In this document: positions 1-6,400 of the stretch, piece after piece
How positions within the stretch are numbered: position 1 is the stretch's first letter
Layout of the letters: every line of letters starts with the position of its first letter
Origin: Betaproteobacteria bacterium
Lineage (GTDB): Bacteria > Pseudomonadota > Gammaproteobacteria > Burkholderiales > Burkholderiaceae_E
Assembly (NCBI GenBank): GCA_009922405.1
Contig: RFVZ01000087.1
Coordinates: forward strand, 1 to 9,811
DNA: 9,811 nucleotides
Direction of reading: 5' to 3'
Notes under the pieces: generated by a model
Seen by the model: the letters and a program-made list of their open reading frames with translations, nothing else
Told to the model about the DNA's origin: nothing
The model's database searches: none
Program-made: the position numbers and the translations under genes

Positions 1-85
1 ACCGAGAGGGACTCGCTTTGGCAAGGAGGCTCCTGAGGTCCTCAAACCGGTAGTATTCGGCGCCGATGGCGTAACGGTAGGCCAC
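1..85 (-). CDS. eutB: Ethanolamine ammonia-lyase large subunit, N-terminal fragment (runs off the left edge)
   Basis: Only the first 28 codons are present; the gene continues beyond position 1. Read on the minus strand from GTG at 85-83, the peptide contains YYRFEDLRSLLAKASPSR. This matches the start of EutB proteins, which carry an aromatic-x-F-x-D-L-x-x-L-x-AKAS-P-x-R block just before the conserved SGD. EutB is the catalytic barrel subunit of adenosylcobalamin-dependent ethanolamine ammonia-lyase, which with EutC splits ethanolamine into acetaldehyde and ammonia. The start lies 13 bp after the stop of the QueC-HutD gene on the same strand, so cotranscription is likely. GTG was chosen because it puts the conserved block at the usual distance from the N-terminus; no good Shine-Dalgarno sequence precedes it. 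EutC and the rest of EutB are not visible, so the call rests on a short but distinctive stretch. Confidence 0.75.
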   Translation of the reverse strand, partial: MAYRYAIGAEYYRFEDLRSLLAKASPSR

Positions 86-98
86 AGGGAAGACCCGG

Positions 99-1556
99 TT
101 AGTGAGCGATTGTCGCGCTGGAATCGGTACTGGATTCTAACGTGATCAGGATCAGCCACGGCTTCGAGCCGACTGCGGAGTCGCTGCGCAAAGAGGGCGT
201 GTCGACCTCGATTTCGAGTGCAGAGACCAGGCCAATGCCGGATTCCTCCCGGAGGACGACACCCTCGCCCGCGCGCAAGATCAGGGATTGCTTCGCCGCT
301 GGATCGTCGGCTGACCACTCGATCCGATAAGACCCCGTAACGACGAGCGCAACGAACGCCAGCGTGGCCGCCGTCGTCAAGGACGCCCAATGGTGATCGG
401 GTGGACGGGATGCACGGCTGTCTTGCGCTGGATCCGCCAGCGGTGCGCCGTGGATTACGCGAACGGTGCTGCGGACCTGCCCACGTCGGGTCATGAGATT
501 AAGCGCTTGAACCGTGGTCGCGGCAATCTGCGCGTCGACTGCTTCTTCACCTTCAAAGGAGATTCGTTCACCGGCGTCGGTCAGCGTGATTGGGGCGCCG
601 GACCGGTTCAGGATGAGTGGGCCGCCGTGGAGCAGGATCAGCGTTCGGTCGACTTGTTCGAAGGTGGAGAAAGGAGCACTGGTCTCTATATCGGCGACGC
701 TGATCCGCCAATTCCAGTCGGAATCTGCGGCCGCGATCGTCGTGTCAACGCGCCTGTCAGTCGCCAGGGTTCGGGTCACGCCATCGCCGTTTTTCCATGG
801 CTCGGGCTTTATATTGGCGAGTGCGAAGTGATGAATCGGATGGCTCGGGCGGGCATTGCTTGGTCGGTATCGGTCCCAACCCGCCTTGCGCAATGAGCAG
901 GCAGGGCAGTCGCCGCAGCCATAGCCCCAAGCGTGCAGGCGAGATCGATCGCCTAAGTAGCACGAGTGGGTTTCGAGTCGGATCAGCTCCACCAGAGCGT
1001 CGCCACCCAACCGTTCGGTCATGGCCCAGGTCGCCGCCTTGTCCAGCCACATTAACGGGGTCTCGATCACAACCCGCGCGTTCAGGCCAAGAGACAGCGT
1101 GACCTGCTGGGCTTTGAGGGTGTCATCCCGGCAGTCGGGATAGCCGGAGTAGTCCGTCTCGCACATTCCGCCGACCAGCACGCTGAGGCCGCGCCGGTAG
1201 GCCAGCGCGCCAGCCAAGGTAAAGAAGAGAAGATTCCGACCTGGGACAAACGTGTTGGGCAAGCCGTTGGCATCGAACTCGATGGCGCGCTGCGAGGTCA
1301 GTGCACTCGAGCTGATTTCGCCCAGGACGGCGAGATCCAGCACCCGATCCTCGCCGAGTTTGGCGTCCCAAGCCGGGAATCGCTCCCGCAGCGATTGCAA
1401 CACCCGAGTCCGGCATTCGAGCTCGATCCGGTGCCGCTGACCATAGTCAAATCCGATGGTTTCGACCCGCTCGAATCGATCCAGGGCCCACGCGAGACAG
1501 GTGGCCGAATCCTGCCCGCCCGAGAAGAGGACCAAGGCGCCTGGGTGTTGATTCAT
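99..1556 (-). CDS. queC: QueC-HutD fusion: 7-cyano-7-deazaguanine synthase joined to a HutD/Ves-family cupin domain
   Basis: The product is 485 residues, against roughly 230 for ordinary QueC. Residues 1-235 are a complete QueC: the PP-loop SGGQDS at 12-17, DYGQRH near 37-42, VPGRN near 104-108, and the zinc cysteines C199, C214, C217 and C220 (GCGDCPAC). QueC uses ATP and ammonia to turn 7-carboxy-7-deazaguanine into preQ0, the precursor of queuosine and other deazapurines. From about residue 243 to 473 follows a HutD/Ves-like domain: PWKNGDGVTR (the family has W-K-N-G-x-G-x-T-R), WRISVADI, FSTFEQVDRTLILL, and NLMTRRG. HutD is a double cupin of uncertain role, named from histidine-utilisation loci. 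There is no stop or obvious linker between the halves. An in-frame GTG lies 30 bp upstream (1586), but ATG at 1556 matches the usual distance from QueC start to PP-loop. The stop is 13 bp before eutB. Each domain call is firm; how the fusion works is unknown. Confidence 0.9.
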   Translation of the reverse strand: MNQHPGALVLFSGGQDSATCLAWALDRFERVETIGFDYGQRHRIELECRTRVLQSLRERFPAWDAKLGEDRVLDLAVLGEISSSALTSQRAIEFDANGLPNTFVPGRNLLFFTLAGALAYRRGLSVLVGGMCETDYSGYPDCRDDTLKAQQVTLSLGLNARVVIETPLMWLDKAATWAMTERLGGDALVELIRLETHSCYLGDRSRLHAWGYGCGDCPACSLRKAGWDRYRPSNARPSHPIHHFALANIKPEPWKNGDGVTRTLATDRRVDTTIAAADSDWNWRISVADIETSAPFSTFEQVDRTLILLHGGPLILNRSGAPITLTDAGERISFEGEEAVDAQIAATTVQALNLMTRRGQVRSTVRVIHGAPLADPAQDSRASRPPDHHWASLTTAATLAFVALVVTGSYRIEWSADDPAAKQSLILRAGEGVVLREESGIGLVSALEIEVDTPSLRSDSAVGSKPWLILITLESSTDSSATIAH

Positions 1557-1589
1557 GGTGGAGTCATTCTGATAAAGCCCGCTCACTCT

Positions 1590-1760
1590 CTACAAGTTGC
1601 CAAGTTCCTGCAAGGTATTGGCATTCACAAAGGGGGTCGCATCCTCGGACACGACGGTGGCATGCGCCTGTCGCTTGATCCAGCGCTCGACCGGACGGGC
1701 CCCCGCTTCGGAGATTGGTCCGGAGATTGGTCCGGAGGTCGGTCGGGGGATTGCGGACAT
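1590..1760 (-). CDS. Possible small protein upstream of queC-hutD (unrecognised)
   Basis: A 56-residue open frame on the minus strand starts at ATG 1760-1758 (MSAIPRPTSG) and ends with TAG at 1592-1590, 33 bp before the QueC ATG. Its N-terminal third is formed by the 12-bp tandem repeat (TSGP, ISGP, ISEA). The rest (VERWIKRQAHA, then NANTLQELGNL) has codon choice like the neighbouring genes, with C or G at most third positions. Against it: no Shine-Dalgarno sequence precedes the ATG, and I recognise no family. A second minus-strand frame just upstream, from GTG 1846 (MADDLARIVSSISKATRFG), also looks protein-like but is in another frame. The two could be halves of one frameshifted gene. It may equally be noncoding spacer. 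Confidence 0.22.
   Translation of the reverse strand: MSAIPRPTSGPISGPISEAGARPVERWIKRQAHATVVSEDATPFVNANTLQELGNL
1709..1744. repeat. 12-bp tandem repeat, three copies, in the divergent spacer
   Basis: The unit CGGAGATTGGTC occurs at 1709-1720 and 1721-1732 exactly, and at 1733-1744 with two changes. The unit length is a multiple of three, so copy-number change would not shift any frame through it. Confidence 0.9.
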
Positions 1761-2532
1761 TGAGGGGATGATATCCAAGGCGGGATGGAACCGAACCGCG
1801 TGGCCTTGCTAATGCTCGATACAATTCGAGCCAAATCATCCGCCACTTGAGTAATAAGCCGTCATGAGCATCGACACCGATCCGCAGGAAACGCAGGAGT
1901 GGCTTGAAGCGCTCCGGGCCGTGGTCGCGACCGCTGGGCCGCAACGCGGGCTGTATCTCATTGAGCAGCTTGAGGAGCTCGCCCAGACCTTAGGCATCGA
2001 CCCGCATATGCAGCCTTTCTCGGCCTATCGGAACACGATCGGTCTCGATCGGCAGGGTACCTACCCAGGCGACTTGCGGATTGAAGAGCGCTTGACGGCA
2101 ATCATGCGCTGGAATGCCCTCGCAATGGTGGCGCGGGCGAATGAGGCGTACGGCGAACTGGGCGGTCATATCGCGAGCTATGCCTCGGCCGCAGAGATTT
2201 TCGAGGTCGGATTCAACCACTTTTTTCGCGCCAGTCCCGATGGCCAGAGCAGTGACCTTGTCTACTTTCAGCCGCACTCCGCGCCCGGTGTTTATTCGCG
2301 GGCATTTCTGGAGGGTCGACTGAGCGAGCAGCAACTGGCGAACTATCGACAGGAAGTCAGCGGTGATGGCCTGTGCTCCTACCCACACCCGTGGTTGATG
2401 CCAACTTTCTGGCAGTTTCCAACTGGGTCGATGGGGCTGGGGCCGTTGAATGCGGTCTATCAGGCGCGATTTATTCGCTATTTGCAGGCACGCGGCCTGT
2501 TGGAGAAGAGCGCGTTGGAGCGTCACGTCTGG

Positions 2533-2537
2533 GGCGT
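2533..2537 (+). other. First deletion junction in the aceE-like gene (thiamine-diphosphate GDG motif lost)
   Basis: Between the codons for VW (ending 2532) and LTLA (starting 2538) only five bases remain. From memory of E. coli AceE, 16 residues (48 nt) containing GDGEMDEPES lie there, so about 43 nt are gone, a length of 1 modulo 3. The reading frame moves and the upstream frame meets TGA at 2572-2574. The partner half of the motif, INCNLQRLDGP, survives downstream. Confidence 0.8.
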
Positions 2538-3995
2538 CTCACGCTCGCTGCGCGCGAAAAGCTCGACAACCTGACCTTCATCATTAACTGCAATCTGCAA
2601 CGACTCGATGGCCCGGTGCGCGGTAATGGGCAAATCATCCAGGAACTGGAATCGCTATTCAACGGGGCGGGCTGGAAAGTCATCAAGGTTCTATGGGGTA
2701 GCGAATGGGACGCCCTGTTTGCCCGCGATACCGGCCACGTATTGCTGCGCGCGCTGAGCCGCACGGTCGATGGGCAATACCAGACCCTCGGTGCCAACGA
2801 TGGTGCTTACAACATTGAGCATTTCTTTCGGCAGGACCCCGAAGTCCAGAAGCTTGTGGCGCACATGAGTGAAGCCGAGATTGATGGGCTCAAGCGCGGT
2901 GGTCATGATTTTCGGAAGTTATATGCAGCCTTCGCTGAGTCGCGGACGCATTCTGGGCGCCCGACCGTCATTCTGGCTAAAACAAAGAAGGGCTATGGCA
3001 TGGGCGGGGCTGGTGAGAGCCGCATGACGGCCCATCAGGCCAAGAAGCTCGACGTCAACGCGCTGATGGCATTCCGTGACCGTTTCGCCTTGCCCCTGAG
3101 CGACGAGGATGTCGCGAGCCTGCGCTTTTACAAACCCGCCGAGGAGAGTGCTGAACTTCGCTACCTGCAGGGGCGCCGCGCGGCACTCGGTGGGTTTTTG
3201 CCACTGCGCAATCCGGGTACGCCGGTGGTCCCGGTGCCCCCGATCTCCGCTTGGGGGGATTTCGCATTGAAGGCCGACGGCCGCGAAATGAGTACCACGA
3301 TGGCGGCGGTTCGGATGCTTGGGAATTTGCTCAAAGACCCGGCCTTGGGCCCTCGGATCGTCCCGATTGTGGCGGACGAAGCGCGTACATTCGGAATGGC
3401 GAGTCTGTTTCGCCAGGTCGGTATTTACACGCCCGAGGGTCAGCAGTACGAGCCCGAAGATCGTGACACGATGTTGTATTACCGGGAAATCCCCGACGGG
3501 CAGTTACTCGAGGAAGGGATCAACGAAGCGGGTGCGCTCAGTTCCTGGATTGCGGCGGCGACGAGCTACAGCGTGCATGGTCTACCAATGCTGCCGGTCT
3601 ACATTTACTACTCGATGTTCGGGTTTCAGCGCGTGGGCGATCTCATTTGGGCAGCGGCCGATCAGCGCTCGCGGGGCTTTTTGTTCGGGGCAACTGCTGG
3701 CCGCACGACTCTGGGAGGTGAGGGATTACAGCATCAGGATGGCTCGAGTCTGTTGGTTGCGAGCACGATCCCGAATTGCCGGGCGTGGGATCCGGCGCAT
3801 GCGGGCGAAGTCGCGGTCATTCTTGAATATGGCATGAAGCGAATGCTGGTCGAGCAGCAAGATGAATTCCATTACCTGACACTGATGAATGAAAATTATG
3901 CGATGCCCAGCCTGCCTGAGAGCACGCATGCCGACCTGTTGAAGGGCTTGTATCGGTTGCAGGTGATTGAGCCGACTGAGCGGGCCGAGCGCAAA

Positions 3996-4031
3996 CAAGA
4001 GCCCCTCAAAGAGCCGATCCAAGACCCTCCA
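3996..4031 (+). repeat. Degenerate 12-bp repeat in a linker of the aceE-like gene
   Basis: Three 12-bp units at 3996, 4008 and 4020 encode QEPL, KEPI and QDPP. They fall between the middle and C-terminal domains, where E. coli AceE has only a few residues, so they look like a local linker expansion. Confidence 0.6.
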
Positions 4032-4352
4032 ACCATCCGACTGCTTGGCTCGGGGGCGATCCTGCGTGAAGTGCTGATCGCCGCGCACCAGCTGGCCGAC
4101 CAGCATGGCATCACCTGTGAAGTCTTCAGTGCCACGAGTTATAGCGAATTGGCCCGCGAGGCCTGCGTATTGCAACGACTCGATCAGAGCGAACCGCTTG
4201 ACCAACCGCGCGCGAGTCATGTGGCCACCTTGTTGGCGGGTGAGGCACCGATCATTGCCGCGAGCGACTATGTTCGCGCCTGGCCGCAATTGATCGCCGA
4301 ATACCTGGAGGCACGGATGATCACCTTGGGTACCGATGGGTTTGGACGCAGT

Positions 4353-4361
4353 ATGCGGATT
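4353..4361 (+). other. Second deletion junction in the aceE-like gene
   Basis: The conserved GTDGFGRS ends at 4352. The family then has roughly D-x-R-x-x-L-R-x-x-F-E-V-D before a hydrophobic helix. Here the helix-like stretch SIVQTALQALVR begins at 4361 in a different frame, implying a loss of roughly 34-40 nt, again 1 modulo 3. Identification of the downstream piece as AceE rests on a short match and on its TGA overlapping the next gene's ATG. Confidence 0.55.
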
Positions 4362-4437
4362 CTATTGTTCAAACGGCTTTACAGGCACTGGTGCGGTATT
4401 CGAATTTTTCAAAGGTTCGATCCAGGGACTTGCAGTC

Positions 4438-5739
4438 ATGAGCGCGATCTGGTTGCAGACCACGGCACTCGAGGCGCTGGCCGCCATTCGCCGGGGTGAG
4501 GTCACGGCCGCGGAGTTGATGCGTCAAACCCTGGCAGCGATTGCGGCGCATGACCCGAGAATCCTGGCGTTTACCAGTTTGATCGACGAGCAGGCCGCAA
4601 TTAGGGCTGCAGGTTCAGGCACCGCCTCACTGGGTGGGCTACCGATCGGTTTGAAAGACATTATCGATACGACCGAATTGCCGACGGCCTACGGTTCTGC
4701 CTTGCATTCGCTTGTTCCCGCGCGAGTCGACGCCGCACTGGTGGGCGTGATTAAGCGGGCCAGCGGTGTCGTGGTGGGTAAGACAGCGACGACCGAATTC
4801 GCGTTTTTACATCCAGCGCCGACGCGGAATCCGGCTGCGTGGGATCGTACGCCCGGTGGCTCCTCGGCGGGGTCGGCCGCGGCGGTCGCAGCCGGCCTGT
4901 TGCCTTGGGCTGTCGGTTCTCAGACGGGAGGGTCGACGATTCGTCCTGCGTCGTATTGCGGCGTAGTGGGGTTCAAACCCACGTTTGGGCAACTCCCCAT
5001 CAACGGCTTCAAGCCGTTCTCGTGGTCGCTCGACACGGCCGGTCTTTTTGCCCGAACGGTTGGGGACGTGACCTGGTTGGCAAAGGCGCTCAGTCCGAGC
5101 CCTCAGGTGATTGAACGAATGACCCCAAAGCCCTGGGTTGTGGGCGTCCCGCAGTCCTATCCTTGGGGCCACTATTCGCCCAGCGCCACGTTGGCGATTG
5201 AGACCGCGAGTCGAGCCTGGGCGAGCGCGGGGGCGACGATCAAGCCCATCGAACTCCCCGCGATGGTGGCCGAACTCTTTGAGGCCCATGGGGTGATTCA
5301 GGGCTGGGAGGCTGTGCGGGCTCTACGCCCGGAAATGCAGCGAAACGCGCAGGGTCTCTCGTCGATTTTGCGGGACTATTTACTGGAATCTGAAACGATT
5401 AGTGATGAGGCCTATGCGACGGCGCAGGCGCTGACCCAGCGTTACCGACCCGCCCTAACCGATTGGTTCAATTCCCAGTGTGACGTGCTGCTGACTCCGA
5501 GCGCGCCGGATGAGGCGCCCCTGGGGTTCGAAAGCACCGGACCGTCTCATTTCAATCGGGTCTGGACGTTGATTGGCAACCCTTGCGTCAGCGTGCCGGG
5601 GCTACGTGGGGTGTCTGGTGCACCGATGGGGCTCCAAGTCATTGGCCCACCGGGTGCCGACGGCTTGACGTTGCAGGCGGCGCAAATGCTGGAATCCTTG
5701 CTCGAATCTGCGCTCGAATCGACGCCCAACCGGCATTGA
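4438..5739 (+). CDS. Amidase-signature family hydrolase
   Basis: The 433-residue product has the full amidase-signature core: catalytic Lys73 in GLPIGLKDIID, the Gly/Ser stretch TPGGSSAGS (cis-Ser about 142-143), and the nucleophile Ser166 in GSQTGGSTIRPA, followed by GVVGFKPTFG. These enzymes use a Ser-cisSer-Lys triad to hydrolyse amide bonds, releasing ammonia from varied substrates in the cytoplasm. The length is short of GatA (about 480), and no gatB or gatC is nearby, so a stand-alone catabolic amidase is more likely than the tRNA amidotransferase subunit. An open frame extends upstream to 4336, but that part overlaps aceE sequence. ATG 4438 gives a normal family N-terminus (ALEALAAIRRGEVTAAEL) and overlaps the aceE-like stop as ATGA. 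With aceE broken, translational coupling from it should be lost. The substrate cannot be told from sequence. Confidence 0.92.
   Translation: MSAIWLQTTALEALAAIRRGEVTAAELMRQTLAAIAAHDPRILAFTSLIDEQAAIRAAGSGTASLGGLPIGLKDIIDTTELPTAYGSALHSLVPARVDAALVGVIKRASGVVVGKTATTEFAFLHPAPTRNPAAWDRTPGGSSAGSAAAVAAGLLPWAVGSQTGGSTIRPASYCGVVGFKPTFGQLPINGFKPFSWSLDTAGLFARTVGDVTWLAKALSPSPQVIERMTPKPWVVGVPQSYPWGHYSPSATLAIETASRAWASAGATIKPIELPAMVAELFEAHGVIQGWEAVRALRPEMQRNAQGLSSILRDYLLESETISDEAYATAQALTQRYRPALTDWFNSQCDVLLTPSAPDEAPLGFESTGPSHFNRVWTLIGNPCVSVPGLRGVSGAPMGLQVIGPPGADGLTLQAAQMLESLLESALESTPNRH
5689..5724 (+). repeat. 12-bp tandem repeat at the 3' end of the amidase gene
   Basis: Three imperfect 12-bp units start at 5689, 5701 and 5713, encoding LESL, LESA and LEST in the C-terminal helix of the amidase. 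Confidence 0.75.
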
Positions 5740-5743
5740 TCTC

Positions 5744-6400
5744 TTAGGGCTTCGCTCGACGCTGGGCAATCGAGAACCCAATGCGCATCAGGAGGCCGAT
5801 GCCGATGATGGTGCCATAGAGGATCGGGCGCTCGAAATCATTCTTGCCGGCTTTGTGCCACGTGAAATGCAAAAGCACGAGCGGGCCAATCAGGTAAATG
5901 AGGCGATGGACGCGCCGCCAGCGAAGCCCACCAAGCCAACGTACCACGCGCTTGGGAGATGTGGCCGCAAGAAGGCTTAAACCGAGGAGCGACGCCATCC
6001 CGACCGCGATAAAGGGCCGTTTGATGACATCGGCGATGATGGGGCCGAGTTCGAACCCCTGATCCCAAGCGGCGTACGCGCTGAAGTGTAGCAATGCATA
6101 GCAGAAGGCCGTGAGGCCGAAGGTGCGCCGAAGCGGCCCGAGTTGGGCCAGGATCTGGAACCCGGGCGGTTTCAGACGCGCGGCGATCGCTCGTATCGGG
6201 GTGACGCTGAGACTCGCGCTTAACCAGATCAGGGCCCAGGTACCGGTTTCTCGAATCAGTTTCTCGATTGGATTGGCGCCCAATTGGTCGGCGAACGCTA
6301 GCGTGACGAGCCAAACCACCGGGCCGATCGTGCTGAAGCGAATTAGGGTCAGGCTGCGCGCCAGGGTCGAGGGGTCCAGTGCGCGCCGCGGGTTCGTCAT
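5744..6400 (-). CDS. msrQ: Protein-methionine-sulfoxide reductase haem-binding membrane subunit MsrQ (YedZ)
   Basis: The 218-residue product is an integral membrane protein with about six hydrophobic segments (near residues 22-38, 52-68, 93-110, 129-146, 165-181, 193-208). Family blocks are clear: NPIEKLIRETGTWAL, SLSVTPIR, RRTFGLTAFCYALLHFSAY, and LRWRRVHRLIYL. Candidate haem ligands are H105, H165 and H178. MsrQ passes electrons from the inner membrane to MsrP, a periplasmic molybdopterin enzyme that repairs oxidised methionines in envelope proteins. Its usual partner msrP is not in the window. The start ATG 6400-6398 overlaps the stop of the upstream EamA transporter as ATGA, giving the last gene of a three-gene operon. 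The stop lies 4 bp from the convergent amidase stop, and no terminator hairpin fits between them. Confidence 0.93.
   Translation of the reverse strand: MTNPRRALDPSTLARSLTLIRFSTIGPVVWLVTLAFADQLGANPIEKLIRETGTWALIWLSASLSVTPIRAIAARLKPPGFQILAQLGPLRRTFGLTAFCYALLHFSAYAAWDQGFELGPIIADVIKRPFIAVGMASLLGLSLLAATSPKRVVRWLGGLRWRRVHRLIYLIGPLVLLHFTWHKAGKNDFERPILYGTIIGIGLLMRIGFSIAQRRAKP

Larger units (their letters stand above)
1557..1863. other. Divergent spacer between queC-hutD and the aceE-like pseudogene
   Basis: This 307-bp gap separates two divergently oriented genes, so it should carry both promoters. I see no convincing sigma-70 pair. A TACAAT hexamer at 1820-1825 faces the aceE-like gene but lacks a plausible -35 box at 16-18 bp. 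A three-copy 12-bp tandem repeat sits at 1709-1744. Several short open frames cross the region on both strands; the only one worth recording is the minus-strand frame ending at 1590. No hairpin with a T-run was seen, and no preQ1 riboswitch was recognised by eye. Confidence 0.5.
1864..4441 (+). pseudogene. aceE: Broken AceE-family 2-oxoacid (pyruvate) dehydrogenase E1 gene with two frameshifting deletions
   Basis: The three pieces together cover nearly the whole homodimeric E1 family (E. coli AceE is 887 residues). Piece 1, from ATG 1864, reads into the active site: GGHIASY (H102), FQPHSAPGVYSRAFLEGRL (H138), then RHVW at 2521-2532. Family members continue with an AFLGDGEMDEPES block, but here about 43 nt are missing and the frame changes. 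Piece 2 resumes at LTLAAREKLDNL (2538) and stays intact to GTDGFGRS (ends 4352). It keeps INCNLQRLDGP, GINEAGA with the catalytic Glu, and GLQHQDG. A second loss of about 12 residues then shifts frame again. Piece 3 (SIVQTALQALVR, from 4361) resembles the family's C-terminal YVVVAALxxLAK and ends at TGA 4439-4441, overlapping the amidase ATG. The intact enzyme would decarboxylate pyruvate or a related 2-oxoacid and acetylate a lipoyl E2. No E2 or E3 gene lies nearby, so this may be a paralogue. The start ATG has only a weak ribosome site. Confidence 0.88.

Noticed and set aside
99..1556. QueC-like protein of an antiphage system (such as QatC or CBASS-associated QueC-like proteins)
   Set aside because: The QueC half has all canonical catalytic and zinc residues, and none of the neighbours is a defence gene.
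1557..1586. GTG at 1586 as the QueC start, adding ten residues
   Set aside because: No well-spaced ribosome site precedes it, and the ATG at 1556 puts the PP-loop at the normal distance from the N-terminus.
1797..1825. Sigma-70 promoter with -10 TACAAT at 1820-1825 for the aceE-like gene
   Set aside because: The hexamer is good, but the sequence 16-18 bp upstream (about CGCGTG) does not resemble a -35 box and there is no extended -10.
1990..2526. A 178-residue minus-strand open frame opposite aceE
   Set aside because: It is antisense to strongly conserved AceE sequence and shows no family features of its own.
2373..2537. The second aceE frame as a separate gene starting at 2373
   Set aside because: Before 2538 this frame gives no E1 similarity and overlaps the conserved first piece; E1 similarity begins only after the deletion junction.
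4336..4437. Amidase start at 4336, adding 34 residues
   Set aside because: The added segment reads through conserved aceE sequence in the wrong frame and has no family similarity; ATG 4438 gives a normal amidase N-terminus.
4353..4441. Tail of an Asp/Glu/hydantoin racemase gene joined to aceE
   Set aside because: Considered because the next gene is an amidase, but the match to the AceE C-terminal helix is better and needs no rearrangement.
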